Notes: a model not told the origin generated them from the sequence alone. DNA of 64,000 bases from Burkholderia cepacia ATCC 25416 (GCF_001411495.1 NZ_CP012982.1:2790001-2854000); one strand, 5' to 3'. Positions 17,993 through 27,715 are shown, counted from the first letter of the stretch. Made by a program: numbers and translations.

Positions 17993-19138
17993 ATGACAAC
18001 AGGATTTCCCGGCATTTTCTCCGTCAGCGACTATCGTGACGAAGCCAGACGGCGGTTGCCACGCATGGTGTTCGACTATCTGGAAGGCGCGGCGGACGAC
18101 GAATCGGGATTGACGCATAACCGTTCGGCGTTCGACAGGCTGCAGTTGTTGCCGCGCCGGCTGTCGGATGTCAGCACGCGAGAGCAGTCGGTGCCGCTTT
18201 TAGGGCGGCTGATTCCATTACCGCTGGTGATCGCGCCGACGGGCCTCAATAGCGCGTTCTGGCCGAAGGGCGACCTCGCACTTGCGCGCGCGGCGGGCAA
18301 GGCCGGTATTCCGTTTGCGCTATCGACGGCTTCCAACATGTCCATCGAAGAGGTGGCAAAAGGGGCCGACGGAGACCTGTGGTTTCAACTGTACGTCGTT
18401 CATCGCAACCTCGCGAAGAGTCTGGTCAATCGTGCCCGTTCGGCTCGCTATTCGACCTTGATCCTCACCGCCGATGTCGCGGTGAACGGCTTTCGCCGAC
18501 GCGATCTTCGCAATGGTTTTGCCATGCCGTTCAAGGCAAGTGCACGTGCGGCCGTCGACGGACTGTCGCACCCGCGCTGGCTTTGGTCCTATCTGATGAA
18601 CGGCATGCCGGAGTTGAAGAATTTCGCCACGGACGATGCATCGGACACCGCCTCCCAGGCGGCGATTCTTCGCCGGCAGATGGATGCGAGCTTCAGTTGG
18701 GACGACCTGCGCCGTTTGCGGGACGAATGGCCGGGCAAGCTCCTCGTCAAGGGCATCGTGACGGCCGACGATGCCGCGCGGTGCGTCGCGCTCGGCGCGG
18801 ACGGCGTCATCGTTTCGAACCACGGCGGCAGGCAACTCGCCGACCTGCCCGCGACGGCCGACGTGCTGCCGGATATCGTCGAGCGCACCTCAGGCACGAC
18901 GGTCATTCTCGACAGCGGCATCCGGACGGGGGCCGACGTCGTCAAGGCGGTCGCGCTGGGGGCCCACGCCGTGATGCTGGGGCGGGCCACCTTGTACGGG
19001 CTGGCTGCCAGAGGGGAAACCGGCGTGAGCGACGTCATCGACATGATCAAACGGGAAACTGACCGGACGCTCGCCCTCATCGGTTGTCGCTCGGTGGGCG
19101 AGCTCGATCGCAGCTATGTTTCGAAGCGGCCGTCATAG
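17993..19138 (+). CDS. mdlB: (S)-mandelate dehydrogenase, FMN-dependent
   Basis: Membrane-associated flavoenzyme of 381 aa oxidising (S)-(4-hydroxy)mandelate to benzoylformate. Start ATG at 17993; no strong ribosome site, but earlier in-frame sequence does not resemble the family. Very close to P. putida MdlB by eye: FDYLEGAADDE near the N-terminus, APTGLN-FWPKGDLALARAAGKAGIPF, FQLYVVHR. Active site His277 and Arg280 (SNHGGRQ), Lys253 (LLVKG), Tyr134, and the phosphate site ILDSGIRTGADVVKA. The 170-215 segment (DLRNGFAMPFKAS to GMPELKNF) corresponds to the membrane-binding insert of MdlB. It feeds MdlC. No mandelate racemase is present, so only one enantiomer would be used by this island. Confidence 0.93.
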   Translation: MTTGFPGIFSVSDYRDEARRRLPRMVFDYLEGAADDESGLTHNRSAFDRLQLLPRRLSDVSTREQSVPLLGRLIPLPLVIAPTGLNSAFWPKGDLALARAAGKAGIPFALSTASNMSIEEVAKGADGDLWFQLYVVHRNLAKSLVNRARSARYSTLILTADVAVNGFRRRDLRNGFAMPFKASARAAVDGLSHPRWLWSYLMNGMPELKNFATDDASDTASQAAILRRQMDASFSWDDLRRLRDEWPGKLLVKGIVTADDAARCVALGADGVIVSNHGGRQLADLPATADVLPDIVERTSGTTVILDSGIRTGADVVKAVALGAHAVMLGRATLYGLAARGETGVSDVIDMIKRETDRTLALIGCRSVGELDRSYVSKRPS

Positions 19139-19221
19139 GTAACTGCGCATTGACGGCGGATTCTGGATGCGCAATTGTTCGGGGTGACGCTCCCGCGTAT
19201 TTGCCGCCGGAACCTTGTGCC

Positions 19222-20181
19222 ATGAATCAAGTGACGACCACGGATCATTACCATCGCGACGACCGGCTTTTGGCATGGGCGGATCAGGTTCGGGCCAGTT
19301 GCGTCCCCATGGTTTTCAGGACCGAATCCGATCAGGGATTTCGTGGCGAGATTTCCAGCGTGAACACGGGCGGAGTGTGTGTGTCGCGGATCTCGGCGGT
19401 CGATCACGTCGCGGCTCACGACTGGGACGACGTGCGGCGCACGGCGGACGACTACCTGCTCGTGTCGATACAGATCGAGGGGCGAGGTGCACTCGAGCAG
19501 GATGCCCGCACCGCGTTCGTCGACCCTACCGACATGGTGCTGTTCGACTCGTCGCGCTATTTCGTCTGGCATTTTTCCGGACAGCACTACACGATCCGCT
19601 TTCCCCGCCAGGCGCTGGAGAAATTGGTGCCGTGCGGCCGGCAGCACACCGCGGTGCGTATTCCTGCGGCCACCGGGATACGCCGTATCGCCGCGGACCA
19701 TATCGCGTCGCTGCACCGAGTGCTTTCGTCAGACGAAGGCGCGATGACCGCTTGCGAGAGGCTTGGCGATGTGTCCGCCAACCTGGTCGCGCTGGCGTTG
19801 GCGGATTATTTCAACACGGTTCCGCTGCCCAGATCCAACGTGAAAGAGATGCATTTGCTGCGGGCGCGCGCGTTGATCAAGGACAGGATTCACGACCCGG
19901 AACTGGGACCCGAACTGATCGCCGATGAACTGGGGGTTTCCAGCCGTTACCTCTATCGCCTGTTCGCCGAGGCCGGGGAGTCGATCGGCGAGACCATCTG
20001 TACGGCCAGACTCAACGGGTGCGGCGAGTGGCTTCAGCAACGCGCGTACGCTAACCGCTCGATTACCGATATCGCGATGGCTTGGGGTTTCAATAATGCA
20101 TCGCATTTCAGTCGCACGTTTCGACGTCACTTTGGCGTGTCTGCGCGCGACTACCGTGCGAAGCATCGCGACGTTAGTTGA
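19222..20181 (+). CDS. AraC-family regulator
   Basis: Regulator of 319 aa. The N-terminal sensing domain (about 25-190) is of the AraC-binding-like type found in regulators of aromatic catabolism. The C-terminal double HTH (about 210-315) carries ADELGVSSRYLYRLFAEAGES and the second helix pair SITDIAMAWGFNNASHFSRTFRRHFGVSARDYR. Start ATG at 19222; 83 bases after mdlB and 152 before the nitrilase. It probably controls the nitrilase or the pob/mdl genes. This is one of three regulators of different families in the island (LysR, AraC, LuxR). Confidence 0.9.
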   Translation: MNQVTTTDHYHRDDRLLAWADQVRASCVPMVFRTESDQGFRGEISSVNTGGVCVSRISAVDHVAAHDWDDVRRTADDYLLVSIQIEGRGALEQDARTAFVDPTDMVLFDSSRYFVWHFSGQHYTIRFPRQALEKLVPCGRQHTAVRIPAATGIRRIAADHIASLHRVLSSDEGAMTACERLGDVSANLVALALADYFNTVPLPRSNVKEMHLLRARALIKDRIHDPELGPELIADELGVSSRYLYRLFAEAGESIGETICTARLNGCGEWLQQRAYANRSITDIAMAWGFNNASHFSRTFRRHFGVSARDYRAKHRDVS

Positions 20182-20333
20182 ATCGCCCCTGAGCGGGCTG
20201 CGCGGTAATCCCGCCGGCTGGCAGCATAAGTAAAAATCCTGTTCTGTCAGAGTCAAGCGTCCGCCATATTGTCCCCGGACACTTCCTCTACAACGTTGCG
20301 GGCGTCCCGTCCCGCGAGTCGTGGAGGAGTATC

Positions 20334-21386
20334 TTGGCTCTCAACCATCCCCAATATAAGGCGGCTGTCGTGCAGGCCGCCCCGGCGTTCCTTGATCTTC
20401 AAGCCGGAATCGAAAAGTCCATACGCCTGATTGAAGAGGCGGCGCAGGCCGGCGCCGCCCTGATCGCGTTCCCTGAAGTGTGGCTGCCGGGCTACCCGTT
20501 CTACATCTGGCTGGGTACACCGGCCTGGTATATGAGCAAAGGCTATGTTCAGCGATATTTCGACAACTCGCTGAGCTACGACAGTCCGGAAGCCGATGCA
20601 CTGAGGGCCGCGGCCAGAAAAAACCGCATCACGGTGGTGATGGGACTCTCGGAGCGCAAGGGCCATTCGTTATATATCTCCCAATGGATCATCGGCCCCG
20701 ACGGAGAAACCCTCCTGCAACGACAGAAGCTCAAGCCTACCCATCTCGAGCGGACGGTCTTCGGTGACGGGGAGGGCAGTGGCCTGACCGTAATCGACAG
20801 TCCGTTGGGAAAGCTCGGCGGGCTTTGTTGTGCCGAACACGTGCAGCCTTTGACCAAGGCCGCAATGTATGCGCAAGGCGAACAGGTCCACGTTGCGGCC
20901 TGGCCGAGCTTCTCGCTCTATGAATTTGCCAGCGCATTGAGCCACCAGGTGAACAACGCGGTTTCGCGGACGTATGCCGTCGAAGGAGGTTGCTTCGTCC
21001 TCGCGCCTTCGACAGTCGTCACCGAGGAAATGGTCGAGAGCCTTTGCGACACCGAGGACAAACGTCAGCTGTTGCGGGCAGGCGGTGGCCACAGCGTCGG
21101 ATACGGGCCCGACGGGGCGGAACTGTTCGACAAGATCGACGAAACCGCGGAAGGCCTGCTCTACGCCGATATCGACCTCGGCATGCAATCGCTTTCGAAG
21201 TGCGTTTTCGATCCCGTGGGGCATTACTCGCGGCCTGACGTTCTGCGGTTGCTGATCGACCGGCGACCGCGCCCCCCGGTCACCGAGATCCTCGATGGCC
21301 CCGCCGGGGAGACGGTCGCCGATGATCAAACATCGTCGGACAACGGTTGCTCGCCGGAGCTGGCGAGAAGTGGCGGAGATCGGTAG
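20334..21386 (+). CDS. Arylacetonitrilase (mandelonitrile-type nitrilase)
   Basis: Carbon-nitrogen hydrolase of 350 aa expected to turn (4-hydroxy)mandelonitrile into the hydroxy acid plus ammonia. The start is TTG at 20334, supported by GGAGGAG 4 bases upstream. Catalytic triad: Glu48 (AFPEVWLPGYPF), Lys132 (QKLKPTHLER), Cys166 (GGLCCAEHVQPL). PTHLERTVFGDGEG and EHVQPL are hallmarks of bacterial arylaceto/aliphatic nitrilases. The residue after the catalytic Cys is Ala167, where many relatives have Trp. Work on the Pseudomonas fluorescens EBC191 nitrilase, as I recall it, showed that this position changes the acid:amide ratio and stereochemistry. The hydrophilic tail (about 315-350) is usual. 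MFS carrier and amidase follow. Confidence 0.9.
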   Translation: MALNHPQYKAAVVQAAPAFLDLQAGIEKSIRLIEEAAQAGAALIAFPEVWLPGYPFYIWLGTPAWYMSKGYVQRYFDNSLSYDSPEADALRAAARKNRITVVMGLSERKGHSLYISQWIIGPDGETLLQRQKLKPTHLERTVFGDGEGSGLTVIDSPLGKLGGLCCAEHVQPLTKAAMYAQGEQVHVAAWPSFSLYEFASALSHQVNNAVSRTYAVEGGCFVLAPSTVVTEEMVESLCDTEDKRQLLRAGGGHSVGYGPDGAELFDKIDETAEGLLYADIDLGMQSLSKCVFDPVGHYSRPDVLRLLIDRRPRPPVTEILDGPAGETVADDQTSSDNGCSPELARSGGDR

Positions 21387-21534
21387 CGGCCTGTCGGGCT
21401 CGCCATGCGATTCCGTGGCGAGCCGGACGGAGGTTTTCGTGTCGCTGCCGTATTGGCTCGATACCGATTGAAGCGGGATGGTTTTCTTTGAAAAAGCAGC
21501 CATTCAATCACGACGATATATTTAGGATATCGAT

Positions 21535-22767
21535 ATGAACTACAAACAAAATAGAGAATACGAATGGAAGATGGTCATCTTTCTTGCGGTGCTGTTCGGC
21601 ATCGTTGGACTCGATCGCCTGGTCATCGTGTATCTGTTTCCGGTTCTTCTGCCGGAGCTCAAACTGAACAACACGCAGGCGGGCGCAATCGCGTCGGTTC
21701 TCGCGTTGACCTGGGCCATTTCGACATGGGTGCTCGGGAGTCTGTCCGATCGCCATGGGCGTCGCAAGATTCTGCTGGGGTCTTCGATCTTCTTCTCGGT
21801 GATGACCTCCTTTACCGGCGTCGCCAAGTCGTTCCACAGCATGCTGCTCGTGCGAGGCCTCCTTGGCGTGGGCGAGGGCGGCGTCTTCAGCGCCAGCGTC
21901 GCGACGATCGACGAAATATCGACGCCGAGCCGGCGCGGCTTGAATCTGGGCATTCATCAATCGTTTTTCCCGCTTCTGGGTATCGGCCTTGGACCGATCA
22001 TCGCTACCCAGCTCGTGATGCACATGCGCTGGGAGTGGGTGTTTTTCGTGCTCGGTATTCCGGGGCTTTTGCTGACGTTCCTGATCGGCAGGACCATGCG
22101 AAAGACGGAAGCCGGTCGCGACAGGCAAGTCCGGGTGGCCTCGGGCGGCCCGTTGACCGTGCTGAGATACAAGAACATCTGGTTGACCACGGTCATCGGA
22201 TCGCTCTTCCAGACGGGCCTGTTCGTGTTCTCGACGTTCGTCGCGCTCTATCTGACCAAAGTCGTGGGCCTCAGCCTCGGCACGGTCGGCTTGATCATTT
22301 CCGGATGGGGTTTCGGCGGGTTTATCGGAATGGTCGCCGTTCCGGCGATATCGGATCGGCTCGGGCGGCGTATCGTGCTCGTCGTCTCGGCGGCTTGCTA
22401 TGGCGTCCTGATGTTGGCGTTCGTTCTTTGTCACGCTTCTCCGATCGTGATGTTCGTCAACCTCTTTGCTGCCGGGATTTGCGGCTTCGGCATCGCACCT
22501 CTATTTCTTGCCGTGATTCCTTGCGAATCCGTACCGTCCACGCTGACCGGTTCGGCCGTAGGCGTTCCGACCGCTGTCAGTGAACTCATTGGCGGGGTCC
22601 TGATGCCCGTGGTTGCGGGTGGGCTCGCCGACACGTTCGGTCTGGGTTATCCGATGCTGATCGTCGGGGGCGTGTCGTTGGTGAGCGCGCTCGTGGGGAT
22701 GTTTCTCGATGAAACGGTGCCCGCTGCGACGTCGAAGCATTCCGTCTCGAACATCGACGCGGCCTGA
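21535..22767 (+). CDS. MFS transporter of the nitrile/mandelate island
   Basis: Inner-membrane carrier of 410 aa with 12 predicted helices. TM1 has GIVGLDRLVIVYLFPVL and loop 2-3 the motif GSLSDRHGRRK; a second DRLGRR motif follows TM8. AGGA 7 bases before the ATG supports the start. Placed between the nitrilase and the amidase, it probably imports a hydroxynitrile, mandelamide or mandelate. Substrate cannot be read from sequence; export of a toxic intermediate is an alternative. It belongs to a different MFS subgroup from the AAHS carrier at 15235. Confidence 0.85.
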   Translation: MNYKQNREYEWKMVIFLAVLFGIVGLDRLVIVYLFPVLLPELKLNNTQAGAIASVLALTWAISTWVLGSLSDRHGRRKILLGSSIFFSVMTSFTGVAKSFHSMLLVRGLLGVGEGGVFSASVATIDEISTPSRRGLNLGIHQSFFPLLGIGLGPIIATQLVMHMRWEWVFFVLGIPGLLLTFLIGRTMRKTEAGRDRQVRVASGGPLTVLRYKNIWLTTVIGSLFQTGLFVFSTFVALYLTKVVGLSLGTVGLIISGWGFGGFIGMVAVPAISDRLGRRIVLVVSAACYGVLMLAFVLCHASPIVMFVNLFAAGICGFGIAPLFLAVIPCESVPSTLTGSAVGVPTAVSELIGGVLMPVVAGGLADTFGLGYPMLIVGGVSLVSALVGMFLDETVPAATSKHSVSNIDAA

Positions 22768-22947
22768 ACGTCCGTCGAAGCGCAGGCGGATTTCAGACCG
22801 TTGCGCGGACTCGCTCGATCGAGGCCGCCTGCGTCGGCCGGGGGGCGGTATCCGCGGCGAAGAGGGGCGCTGCCAGGGTTGGCTACGCCATCGTCATTTC
22901 TGAAGATGCGCTACAAAAAAGCCGACGCGCAATCTACGAAGACCGAA

Positions 22948-24054
22948 ATGCACGAGAGACGTAGATGCCAACCGCTGCCGCGGCTTTCAGTCGTCGACGC
23001 AAAAGGCGCGATCGATCGACGCGAGATCTCCTGCCTGGAATACGTTCAGGCGCTGGTGGATCAACACGCCAAAACCGAGTCGCTGAACGGGTTCGTGTTT
23101 TTCGACCGTGACGCGCTGTTGCAAGCGGCGCGGGAACACGATGAATCACTCATAGCCCGAACGGGCCGGTTGCCGCTTTCCGGCATTCCATTGGCCATCA
23201 AGGACAACATCGACTGCGCGGGCATGCCGACCGCCGCGGGAACGGCAGCGCTCCGCGACGCCGTACCTCGAACTAACGCACCCGTCGTGGCACGCGTGAT
23301 CGACGCGGGAGCGCTGGCCGCCGGCAAAGCCAACATGCACGAACTCGCTTTCGGCTGCACCAACCACAACGGATTTTTCGGCCCGGCCCGCAACCCGTAT
23401 GACCCGTCCAGAATTCCAGGCGGAAGCAGCGGCGGGTCTGCCGTGCTGGTGGCGAGTGATGCGGTGCCGGCGGCGCTCGGCACCGACACGGGCGGATCGG
23501 TGCGCATACCGGCGGCGCTGTGTGGATTGGTCGGCTTTCGTCCGACGCACGGACGCTATCCGTCCGGAGGCGTCGTGCCGATATCGCCCACGCGCGACAC
23601 GGTCGGCCCGATCGCCCGCACCGTCGCCGACGTGATGTTGCTGGACGAGATCTTGTCCGGAAACGGTTCAGCGCTTCCCGCGGTCGACGATACACGTGGC
23701 TTTCGCCTGGCAGCTCCCTATTCGACGTTGTGGGAGGGGCTGTCACCCGACGCCCGGCCGGTACTCGAACGTGCGCTGCATGCAAGTGCCGCGGTGGGCG
23801 TTGGAGGGGCTCGTGCCGGCATCGGTACGAAACCGTATTGGCGGTTTAGTCTCTTGTATCGGACGATTTGTCGCGTCGCGCGTACGTGGCCGTCGATCGC
23901 GCCGTTCGATCGTCATGACGGCGGGGACGTTCCGGCCGCAGCGACGGAGGCAGCAAGCTCCGCGCGGTTGGAGAATCCCTTCTTGTCCATGATCCGCCGC
24001 AAATGGGTGCGCACGGTCGACAGGCTGATGCAGAGAAGACGGCCGATATCCTGA
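22948..24054 (+). pseudogene. Mandelamide-hydrolase-like amidase, C-terminally truncated
   Basis: Amidase-signature enzyme whose N-terminal 280 residues look intact but whose C-terminal part is missing. Start ATG at 22948, or an ATG at 22906; neither has a strong ribosome site. The Ser-cisSer-Lys triad is present: Lys85 (LAIKDNIDCAG), the GGSSGGSA box at 158-165, nucleophile Ser184 (DTGGSVRIP). Context GKANMHELAFG and GRYPSGGVVPISPTRDTVGP matches mandelamide hydrolase (MdlY). After PVLERALHAS the protein loses family character, becomes Arg-rich and overlaps the 3' end of the convergent luxR gene by about 140 bases. Family members are near 500 aa, so roughly 150-200 residues seem deleted. Likely inactive or unstable. 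Its intact role would be to hydrolyse mandelamide leaking from the nitrilase. Confidence 0.75.
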
Positions 24055-24650
24055 TCGGTACAACCCTTTGCGACCAGCTGGGCGATTTCGTTCTCACGGT
24101 CCGTGAGCCCTGTCGCGCTGCCTGTCCGGCGTTTGATCGCGCGGCAAAGGAACGGCTCGATCGCATCGAGCACGAGTTTGTCGCGCATCTCGAACTCAGG
24201 CCGATTCCTCGTTCGCCAGATTCTCAGGTCGCTGAGCTGGCGTTCGCCGTCGAAGACAAACACGTTGATTCCGTGATGCAACCCATCCTGCGCGAGAAAC
24301 TCGTTGTAGAACTCGCTTTTCTCCAGTGCAGGCCGGTCCATCACTTCTTCCACCAACGTGGCCCTGCGCCGCTTGCAGAGTTGCGCCGTCATCGGGTCAT
24401 TGTGCTGGTACCAGCTCGTGTAGCGACGCACGTGATCCGAGTCGACATTGACTGCAATCGGGTCGGCGTACATCCCTTTTTCGGCATCCCAGTTGTAGGA
24501 GACGCAGAAATCGGATCGCAGCAGCCGGGTCAGGTCTGACAAAACGACGCGCCTGACATCCACGATCGGCCCGAGCTCCTCGAGTCGCCCGATGATGTCA
24601 CCGAAAAGTCGGAGTTCGTCGAGCGTGAGATCGTGAACTTGTGGCTTCAA
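23913..24650 (-). CDS. LuxR-family regulator
   Basis: Regulator of 245 aa with an N-terminal PAS/GAF-like sensor part (about 20-165) and a C-terminal LuxR HTH (about 182-235: LTDRENEIAQLVAKGCTDQDIGRLLCISLSTVRTHLRRIMDKKG). There is no receiver domain. It is convergent with the amidase remnant, which its 3' end overlaps, and divergent from the porin. It may control porin or island expression. The overlap suggests that the deletion in the amidase brought this gene next to it. Confidence 0.85.
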   Translation of the reverse strand: MKPQVHDLTLDELRLFGDIIGRLEELGPIVDVRRVVLSDLTRLLRSDFCVSYNWDAEKGMYADPIAVNVDSDHVRRYTSWYQHNDPMTAQLCKRRRATLVEEVMDRPALEKSEFYNEFLAQDGLHHGINVFVFDGERQLSDLRIWRTRNRPEFEMRDKLVLDAIEPFLCRAIKRRTGSATGLTDRENEIAQLVAKGCTDQDIGRLLCISLSTVRTHLRRIMDKKGFSNRAELAASVAAAGTSPPS

Positions 24651-25106
24651 GGGTGCCTCATCGGTAGGTGGAATCGGGAGACAGCATGCTCGACAGCCTC
24701 GAAAGACTGGTTCGCATTACACATCAAGCATAGCAAGGCAAAAAATCCCGATCAGCAACGAACTTCACTGCCGTTACCTGTCCGTTGTATTCATGCCGCA
24801 GTCAGGTCCACTGCCTATTGCAGATCGGAAGGGAGGTTCGCGAGGGCGCCCGCATTTCTTGAGCGCAGGCTCAGGCCAAGTTTTCCCTGTCGATATTTCT
24901 AACGATGGGGCTCAAAAAACGGTGCTCATAGAGTAGATGCGCAGTGGGAAGCGGACGTGCCGAGACTGTTCGTTGTAGCGAGGCAAGCTGGAGGATTACC
25001 CGGAGACGCCTGCCCATTGACCAAACGATTCCGATGCATTTCCAGCGGGACGTTTTCCTCAGTCATTTTCGTCAACGAAAGCTACGCATAAAATTAGGAA
25101 AGCGAT
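24651..25106. other. Intergenic spacer between luxR and porin
   Basis: The 456-bp divergent spacer should hold the promoters of both genes. It is visibly more AT-rich than the flanks. I see no convincing gene, ribosome-supported small frame, perfect long palindrome or sigma-54 box in it. Confidence 0.6.
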
Positions 25107-26165
25107 ATGAATACGGTCATCAAGCGAAGCATGGTGGTGTGCGCCGCGGTCGGATGCGGCGTGGCACATGCACAGTCCTCAGTGACGCTGTACGGGCTGG
25201 TGGATGCGGGTATTACGTACACGAACAATGCGACATCGAGCACCGGACATGGCGCGCTCGTGCAGTTTGCATCCGGGTCTTCGCAGGGAGATCGCTGGGG
25301 GCTGACGGGTAAAGAGGACCTGGGTGGCGGACTCAAGGCGATCTTCACGCTCGAAAGCGGCTTTCAACTTTCCAACGGGGCCTTGGCGCAGAGCGGGCTT
25401 TTGTTCAATCGCGCAGCCTTCGTCGGCCTTGACGGACGCTTCGGCACGCTGACGCTCGGGCGGCAATACGACTTCATCGGCGATATCTTTCCGGCGTACT
25501 CGATTGCGGGAAATACGGCAGCGGGCATCCTGGGGTGGGGAATCCCGGCGTATGCGGCTGGCGGATATACGCTCGATAACCGACTGTGGGGCGATAACGT
25601 CAACAACTCGGTGAAGTATCTTTCGCCGACGATTTCGGGTTTCAGTGTCGGCGCCATGTATGGTTTCGGCAATGTCGCCGGCTCGTTGGGCACCAACAGC
25701 TCGATGAATTTTCTGCTGAACTACAGCCAAGGCGGGCTCGCCGCATCGCTGTCGTATTTCAAGCAGCATAACGCGACGTCTTCCGCGAATTTGACCGAAT
25801 ACGCCGGCGGTGCAACCTACAGCCTGGGGAAAGCGCAGATTTTTGGTGTCGTGACCGATGTTCAGTTGAGCAGCGGCACCCGGGCTCGGGCGCTGACCTA
25901 CGACGGTGGCATGACTTACTTTGTCAAGCCCGATATTTCGCTTGGAGCAGGGTTCCAGTTTCAACAGCGCAACAACGGCGTCGGCAGCGCGAACCAGGTG
26001 ACCATCGGGGCGGATTACTTCATTTCCAAGCGAACGGACGTGTATTTCGTTGGCGCGCTCGCGCATGATCATGCACACGGCGCTCAAATCGAAGCAGCGC
26101 TCGGATCGCCGTCCAGCACGAGTTTTCAGACTGCGGCACGGATCGGCATTCGCCACAAGTTCTGA
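25107..26165 (+). CDS. Burkholderia-type outer-membrane porin
   Basis: General diffusion porin of 352 aa. The signal peptide is about 1-22 with cleavage after AHA (GCGVAHA-QSSVTLYGLVDAG). The QSSVTLYG start, the alternating beta strands, the loop motif GRQYDFIGDIFPAY and the terminal Phe of IGIRHKF are standard for the trimeric 16-strand porins of Burkholderiales. Position at the end of the island suggests that it admits the aromatic substrate through the outer membrane. A GAAAGCGATATG context precedes the ATG, with only a weak ribosome site. Confidence 0.93.
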   Translation: MNTVIKRSMVVCAAVGCGVAHAQSSVTLYGLVDAGITYTNNATSSTGHGALVQFASGSSQGDRWGLTGKEDLGGGLKAIFTLESGFQLSNGALAQSGLLFNRAAFVGLDGRFGTLTLGRQYDFIGDIFPAYSIAGNTAAGILGWGIPAYAAGGYTLDNRLWGDNVNNSVKYLSPTISGFSVGAMYGFGNVAGSLGTNSSMNFLLNYSQGGLAASLSYFKQHNATSSANLTEYAGGATYSLGKAQIFGVVTDVQLSSGTRARALTYDGGMTYFVKPDISLGAGFQFQQRNNGVGSANQVTIGADYFISKRTDVYFVGALAHDHAHGAQIEAALGSPSSTSFQTAARIGIRHKF

Positions 26166-26232
26166 CGGTCGCGGGTCGAGCGCGATGGCGAACCGGGGGT
26201 TCGCCCATTTGTCTTCGACGCGGTATCGGCCG

Positions 26233-27624
26233 CTACATCGCCGCACCATAAAGATGATGCGCGTCGGTCAGTGCATCCGCGACGAGCTCCAGGCCGTCCC
26301 GGCACTGCTCCCGATCCTGCGGCCCGCCAAGGCAGATACGGATCGCCGCCGGCGGGTCGCCGTCCGTCGAAAATGCCGCGCTCGCCACGGCGGCGACGTT
26401 TCGACTCCGCAGATGCTGTGCCAGATCCGGTGCGGTCCATAGGCACTCGCGCGGAATCGGCAACCAGAGATGGAAACCGTCGGGATGGGCATCGAAAGGC
26501 CATGCGCCGAGAATCCGGCCCGCGATCGCCTGCCGTGCATGCGCCTCCGATCGAATCGCCGCCAGCATCTCGCTCGCCGTGCCGTCGTTGATCCATTGGG
26601 TGGACAGCAGCATCGTGAACGGGCTCGGCATCACGGTCGTGGCGCGCAATGCGCCGGCGATCCGCTGTGCTTCGCGCACCGTCGGCGCGAGCAGGTAAGC
26701 GATGCGCAACCCGGCGCCGAAGTTCTTCGACATGCCGGTCACGTAGTAGGTCAGTTCTGGCGCCAGCAGCGCCAGCGGGGGCGGCGCGCTCTGCGGCAGC
26801 ATCGCATAGGCATCGTCCTCGATGATGGGCACGTTGTAGCGTGTGGCGATATCGGCCAACGCTTCGCGGCGCCGGAACGGTATCGTGAGCGTGCTCGGGT
26901 TCTGCAGGGTCGGGTTGCAGTACAGGGCAGCGGGCTGTCCGCTTCGGCAGAGCGATTCGAAGGCATGCGGCAACGGCCCGTCGTCGTCCCGCGGCAGCGG
27001 CTGTAACCGCACGCCCAGTTGCGATGCGATGGCCTTGATGCCGGGGTAAGCGAGTGAATCGAGGCAGATCGAGTCGCCGCGGCTCGCAAGCCGGGAAACG
27101 AGCGCGACGAGGGCGCTGTGGATTCCCGGGCAAACGAGCACGCTATCGCTGCTGCAGCCGGGCAGGCGATTGGCCAGCCATGCGCGGCCGGCGGCGCGAT
27201 CCGCCGGTGTGCCGCCGAAATCCTGATATCGCATCAATTGGTAAGGGTCCGCCGCGGCGAACAATGCGGCAGCCGATTCCTGCAGTCGCCCGGCCATCTC
27301 GGGCGGCTCCGGTGGCATGTTCATCGACATCTCGATGCTGCTCCCGCCCGACAGCGGGATCGTCCGGGTTGGGCCGCGCACGAATGTACCGCTTCCTGCC
27401 CGTGTATCGAGCAAGCCGCGCCTGCGGGCTTCAGCATACGCGCGGGCCACCGTCGTGTAGTTCAGGTTCAGCGCACCGGCGAGATCGCGCAGCCCGGGTA
27501 GGCGGTCGCGTGGTTTCAGCCGGCCCGCCGCCAGGTCTTCCTCGATCAGGTCGGGGATCAGCAGGTACGCCGGCTTCCTGCTTTCCAGGAGTCGCTTCGA
27601 CCAATGATGGATTATGTAATCCAT
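26233..27624 (-). CDS. MocR/GntR-family regulator with aminotransferase-like domain
   Basis: Regulator of about 463 aa combining an N-terminal GntR winged helix (about 15-80, PAYLLIPDLIEEDLAAGRLKPRD then LNYTTVARAYAEARRRGLL) with a fold-type I aminotransferase domain that binds PLP. The PLP Lys is in TGMSKNFGAGLR, and IIEDDAY carries the Asp that contacts the pyridine nitrogen. Start set at the ATG at 27624 (MDYIIHHWSK); the frame is open to 27669 but a perfect 17-bp palindrome at 27636-27652 would then be coding. It is divergent from the Nit1C operon and is likely to regulate it or itself. Known MocR proteins respond to amino compounds; the ligand here is unknown. Confidence 0.88.
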   Translation of the reverse strand: MDYIIHHWSKRLLESRKPAYLLIPDLIEEDLAAGRLKPRDRLPGLRDLAGALNLNYTTVARAYAEARRRGLLDTRAGSGTFVRGPTRTIPLSGGSSIEMSMNMPPEPPEMAGRLQESAAALFAAADPYQLMRYQDFGGTPADRAAGRAWLANRLPGCSSDSVLVCPGIHSALVALVSRLASRGDSICLDSLAYPGIKAIASQLGVRLQPLPRDDDGPLPHAFESLCRSGQPAALYCNPTLQNPSTLTIPFRRREALADIATRYNVPIIEDDAYAMLPQSAPPPLALLAPELTYYVTGMSKNFGAGLRIAYLLAPTVREAQRIAGALRATTVMPSPFTMLLSTQWINDGTASEMLAAIRSEAHARQAIAGRILGAWPFDAHPDGFHLWLPIPRECLWTAPDLAQHLRSRNVAAVASAAFSTDGDPPAAIRICLGGPQDREQCRDGLELVADALTDAHHLYGAAM

Positions 27625-27635
27625 ACCTGTTTCCA

Positions 27636-27652
27636 TTTGATGATTCATCAAA
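27636..27652. promoter_or_regulatory. Perfect 17-bp palindrome TTTGATGATTCATCAAA, candidate MocR operator
   Basis: Eight-base arms around a central T, 12 bp upstream of the chosen mocR start. Its position fits autoregulation by the GntR-type HTH. The TGAT/ATCA half-sites recur in two TGATCGCATCA elements further into the same spacer. Confidence 0.55.
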
Positions 27653-27715
27653 ACGTTAGCATGGCGCATTAATCGGAAATATCTATATCGCCATTCCGAA
27701 GCCAGATGATTGCAT

